A DNA stretch of 46,458 nt from Cyclospora cayetanensis (taxonomy: Eukaryota > Apicomplexa > Conoidasida > Eucoccidiorida > Eimeriidae), in assembly GCF_002999335.1 (NCBI RefSeq), contig NW_020312197.1, positions 1-46,458 of the forward strand, given 5' to 3'. Below are positions 46,336-46,458 of this stretch, one piece after another. Numbering within the stretch: the stretch's first letter is position 1; every line of letters starts with the position of its first letter. The position numbers and the translations under genes were made by a program. The notes under the pieces were generated by a model, which worked only from the letters and a program-made list of their open reading frames with translations, did no database searches and was not told where the DNA came from.

Positions 46336-46458
46336 AGATCGGAAGAGCACAAGTGAGAACTCCAGTCACAAGAGGAGTGCGTATGCCGTCTTCTGTTTGC
46401 AAAAAAAAATCATTTGTCATGTCTTATTCGTCCATGCTACACCGTATACGCAGGATGT
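46336..46458 (+). other. Illumina TruSeq-type adapter and run-off sequence (assembly artefact)
   Basis: 46336-46369 matches the start of the TruSeq read adapter (agatcggaagagc ... aactccagtcac) with a few mismatches in the middle. A 6-base stretch at 46370-46375 sits where the index should be. 46376-46399 matches the flow-cell tail (gtatgccgtcttctg then tttg). A poly-A stretch follows, which is typical of reads that run past the fragment end. The last ~50 bases are therefore also suspect. Translated on the minus strand it gives the peptide RTPLVTGV-TCALPI, a familiar sign of adapter in protein databases. Nothing from 46336 on should be treated as parasite DNA. Confidence 0.95.

Noticed and set aside
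46165..46420. N-terminal extension of the aminopeptidase frame beginning MTNDFFLQ
   Set aside because: The first part is adapter sequence and the following His/Thr run is the GT repeat; the true exon starts near 46162 after a cag acceptor.

Overview
This window is nuclear DNA of an apicomplexan of the coccidian type, most likely an Eimeria-like parasite. The evidence is intron-rich genes with GT-AG introns, abundant CAG/CTG tracts that code for Gln and Ala runs inside conserved proteins, microsatellite-packed introns, and decayed Ty3/gypsy-like retroelement DNA. The species cannot be fixed from the sequence alone. The right end of the window is probably a contig end, because it carries Illumina adapter sequence.

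Layout. 1-3.1 kb: decayed minus-strand LTR-retrotransposon remnant (copy A) with recognisable zinc knuckle, retropepsin and reverse transcriptase pieces. 4.16-11.8 kb (+): a 14-exon MTR4-type DExH RNA helicase. 12.5-15.5 kb (-): one long Gln/Ser-rich open frame of unknown function, convergent with MTR4. 15.6-26.5 kb: gene-poor, with a second diverged retroelement copy (B, 17.8-19.3 kb, same orientation) and fragmentary Ala/Thr-rich reading frames. 26.6-28.4 kb: GC-rich, rich in GGGGCCCC palindromes, with a possible unassigned membrane-protein gene on the minus strand. 29.4-39.9 kb (+): a 14-exon SMC6 gene. 41.5-46.2 kb (-): the 3' nine exons of an M1-family (PepN-type) aminopeptidase, convergent with SMC6. 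46.34-46.46 kb: adapter plus run-off sequence.

The three recognised genes are housekeeping genes with unrelated roles: nuclear RNA surveillance with the exosome, the SMC5/6 genome-stability complex, and terminal peptide digestion. They do not form a functional cluster. I reconstructed exon structures by hand from protein-family similarity, splice dinucleotides and phase bookkeeping; the exons of all three models keep a consistent reading phase. I found no convincing new multi-gene system. The items most worth a second look are the adapter at the contig end, the retroelement remnants, the uncharacterised Q-rich protein, the possible membrane protein and the intron minisatellites.
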